DNA from: Physcomitrium patens
Taxonomy: Eukaryota; Streptophyta; Bryopsida; Funariales; Funariaceae
Assembly (NCBI RefSeq): GCF_000002425.4
Contig: NC_037255.1
Span: 611,153-675,152, forward strand
Direction: 5' to 3'
Length of the DNA stretch: 64,000 nucleotides
The notes under the pieces were generated by a model, which was not told the DNA's origin, did not search any database, and worked only from the letters and a program-made list of their open reading frames with translations. Shown one piece after another: positions 61,301 to 64,000 of the stretch (the first letter of the stretch is position 1; every line of letters starts with the position of its first letter). Both the position numbers and the translations under genes were made by a program.

Positions 61301-62393
61301 ATAACAAAGTTGATAGAGTGCAGATAATGCAGTATCAAGACTCAGGAAAAGGAATCGATTATATCCATAATCTACATTACTCATCGAAGATATAAAACCA
61401 AATGTTTGCAAACGGCTACCGTCACAGTGTATACCCTTGACGGCTACACAAAAGCGTGTGGAACATGATAATTAAACTTCGTTCATATTGTTCACGCAAG
61501 TTGTGCTTATCCACATTAATAGAATCAAAAGAACTATTGCAATATTCTCTAACTTGGTGTGCAGAAGAAACTGTGAGCACGGCAGGGCTCGTCCACCCGA
61601 ATTATAACTAATGGGCATTGGTTCTAAAATCCACAAACCCGGTTATAACCAATTTTTCAGAACCGAAGAATGGGGGGTAGAAAGCATAGAATGGAATCGA
61701 CGCGTTAAAATAGCCATAAAATACTATATATGATTAAGTTGCACAAGGGCATTGCCAAAAGTGTCCTCCAAAACGTTTCTATACTGTTTGGGTAGAAACG
61801 TGTAGTCTGCGTTTCCTAATGCAGATAAAGGGTTTGACAAACACCCCGCTACCAAAGACTAAGCATCAGCTTTGACCTCAAAATTACATGAAAATACGTA
61901 TTATCAAAACATGGAAGAAAAGAAAAAGAAAGCAGCTGTTCTATATCAGCAGGTCATACAGGTCTGAAGTTTTGGAGGTCGGCTACATACGTGAAAAGCT
62001 ACTGTCGATTTAGAAAAATGCAGCCTTTAGCCAGCATTACCAAAAAGGACACTGTAGGTAATAATCCGGTAGATATTTCAGGAGAAGAGGGTGACAAAAT
62101 GTTGGCGATTTCACACTCCATCCCTTGAGTCACTACGGTATTTATGGAAAACGACAAGCTGGAACTCTTGCAACAAAATTGAGGCAGGCAAAACTGAAGG
62201 TGGCCTAGCACGCGAGCGCATCGAGGTTCCTGAAAAACGTGCAGAATTCATGATCACCCCATGCCCCTTTCTCCTCGCATAACAGTGTCAGAGGTCGCCA
62301 ACAATACATTTTCGGTATAGCCTTATAGGAGAATTTGAAGGGCATCAAGACTGCACAAGGAATTTAATCACCAGTGCACGTGACAATGCTCAC
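61301..62393 (-). other. Probable 3' untranslated and downstream region of the Dof gene
   Basis: Base composition returns to genic values here. The Dof stop codon is at 62394-62396, so transcript 3' sequence should extend leftward. I see no other open frame with coding character in this interval. Confidence 0.45.
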
Positions 62394-63967
62394 TCAAATC
62401 GTTACTTGAAACGGCACTGGCCGTGCTGGTGGCACAGTTGTGAAGTGCCTGGACACGAAACTATCTTTTGTTTCACAAGCAACACCAATCTCTAGCTTTG
62501 GGCGGAACAGATTCAAGGCGTTCCCGCTGCTGTTCACTTCGGACTGATCCTTCCCAGACATCGACCACGAATTTAAGCTTCTCGAGCCGTGCGGTCGTAG
62601 AGCTTTTGAAGGCCACATGGAACTGCCCTCGTCAGACAATCCACGCTTCCCGAGAGTTGATAATACTGCAACAACAGAGTGGTCCAATGGGGTAGCATTT
62701 GGCGCCATGGGTTGTTGCCCACCAGGCCACACTTGAGTAGGCATTTGAGCTGGGTTTGACAAATGACTAACACCAGCACCCCATTGTGTTGCTCCCCACT
62801 GCGCATTAGCGGCACTCCAAGATGAGGTTGCGGGCAAAGTCGTGGCAGTATTATAAGTAGTCCCGACAACTTGAGTGGAGTGTTTCCCGTCCAATTCAAG
62901 ATGATTATGAGGCCATTCCCCACTGTGCAACCCAGCAGGTGCACCGTTGCCAGGCCAGCCACTGCTGCCAGGTGGGAGGACGGATCTGTGCATCCCGGAA
63001 GACGACTCCAGCTGCAACGATGGATTATAAACAGTTGTCATCGACCGCAAGCTATGGGTAGCTTGCAGTTGCCCGCTGAGTGAGGATCTACTGCAGTCTT
63101 TGTCCATTCCATTTACTGAAGGAAAGCGTGCAATCCTCTGCCCTATCGTCACGGATGAGGAATCGGAACTTCCCACCGTATACACTTCAGAACCTGCACC
63201 CATCGGTCACCGACAGTCAGCGCCCATTTCTTCGCAATTCGAGATGGCGTGCAACACCTCTTACAAAACCTTCCATGAAACCTCCCACCACAATACTGCA
63301 AAAAAAAACGAGGTCTTCTAGATGCCTTGACTAAAACATAATTAACTGAGAAGAACTGCATAATATTACCTGAGGTCAAGAATCCTTGGCTAGATGAAAA
63401 CGACTGATAAGGAATTGGGCCGTTCCGATGTAGCGAGAATGGAGGTGGCAGAGTAATTCCACTGTCTTGACTGAACGACATCGTGCTCCTAGGGCTCCGC
63501 ATGGGAGAGCCCTGTCCAACCAACCTTTTGGGCTGGGAATGCTTGAGCGATGACCCTGCTTTCTGGCTCGTTGGCGATCCAAGAGCGCAGGGCAATAACT
63601 GGGAAGCAGAGTCGCTGGAATCACTTTGAATCGAGCAGTTAACAGAGGCCTCGGTACAGTCGCGCTGCACCACACCGTGTTTGTTCTTCCTCCTCCCGGC
63701 CCCTACTGGCACGTTCCGCAAAGTTCCTCCTGCAGTCCAGTACCGCTGGCAATTTTTACAGAAGTGACGCGGCTGGTTGATGTTGTAATTATTGTAGTAA
63801 CAGAATTTAGTTTCTAAACTATCGCATCGAGGGCAAGACACCACTTTGTCGGGTTTTTGGAGGTGCTTGTCATCACCCAGGTACTGACTATGGTCACCTT
63901 CACCCTGATCCTTGAGCTCATCTGAATGAGCCCCTTCACTGTCACTAGCACCGAGAGAGAATATCAT
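62394..63967 (-). CDS. CDF-like Dof zinc-finger transcription factor, two exons seen
   Basis: Exons on the minus strand are 63967-63370 and 63193-62394, with a GT-AG junction in phase 1, giving about 465 residues from the ATG at 63967. The Dof domain has the zinc ligands C45, C48, C70 and C73 (C-X2-C-X21-C-X2-C) and the invariant CYYNNYN, QPRHFC, RYWTAGG and LRNVPVG. It binds AAAG-core promoters in the nucleus. C-terminal LSTLGKRG (377-384) and [11 protein letters not shown] (392-402) resemble the GK and LWVPKTLR motifs of Cycling Dof Factors, which bind FKF1/GI-type light-clock proteins in flowering plants. An acidic N terminus precedes the finger. The frame is open upstream to the window edge, so an earlier exon or start may exist. 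Confidence 0.93.
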
Positions 63968-64000
63968 AGTAGACCTGTTCCCTGGAACCAGTTCAGTGGA

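Noticed and set aside
1..64000. tRNA, rRNA or other structured RNA genes
   Set aside because: I looked for tRNA-like arms and rRNA blocks and saw none. The only tRNA-related words are primer-binding sites of retrotransposons.

Overview
This window is nuclear DNA of a land plant. It has spliced genes with short GT-AG introns, a plant-specific Dof transcription factor, a plant-type cation/calcium exchanger, plant Ty3/gypsy chromoviruses and Ty1/copia elements, and TTTAGGG-like repeat DNA. I lean towards a non-seed plant, perhaps a moss, from gene structure and overall style, but I cannot prove this from the sequence.

The host genes lie at the two ends. On the left, a CCX-type cation/calcium exchanger (+, 3509-6116, four coding exons) converges on a nine- or ten-exon coiled-coil gene (-, 7262-9858). 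Its spliced product resembles the meiotic double-strand-break factor PRD3/PAIR1. After one block of transposons comes the origin recognition complex subunit ORC6 (-, 21877-23257), with an E2F-type site upstream and an apparent internal deletion. At the right edge is a CDF-like Dof transcription factor (-, 62394-63967), possibly cut at its 5' end by the window.

The rest is a nest of retrotransposons. A minus-strand Ty1/copia element (10.5-21.8 kb) is split by a minus-strand Ty3/gypsy chromovirus (12.2-19.5 kb), which itself carries a solo LTR (13.6-14.5 kb). From 27.0 to 58.2 kb are several more copies of the same chromovirus family, at least ten LTRs in all, in both orientations and at different stages of decay. 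The best preserved copy (32352-47572, target duplication GATAT) was invaded, inside the coding sequence of its chromodomain, by a very different 8.8-kb Ty3/gypsy element (37542-46355) with an FLDD reverse transcriptase and 1.4-kb LTRs. A decayed minus-strand copy (47.7-57.4 kb) holds a 2.1-kb solo LTR that has grown a long telomere-like minisatellite. AT-rich, gene-poor DNA fills 23.9-27.0 kb and 58.2-61.3 kb.

The host genes look unrelated to each other: ion transport, meiosis, replication licensing and transcription. The clearest system-level signals are the repeated self-nesting of one chromovirus family and a second LTR group, with TGTYGT and CGACA termini, that lands each time at an ACG-N target inside those chromoviruses. 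Older copies show C-to-T type decay.
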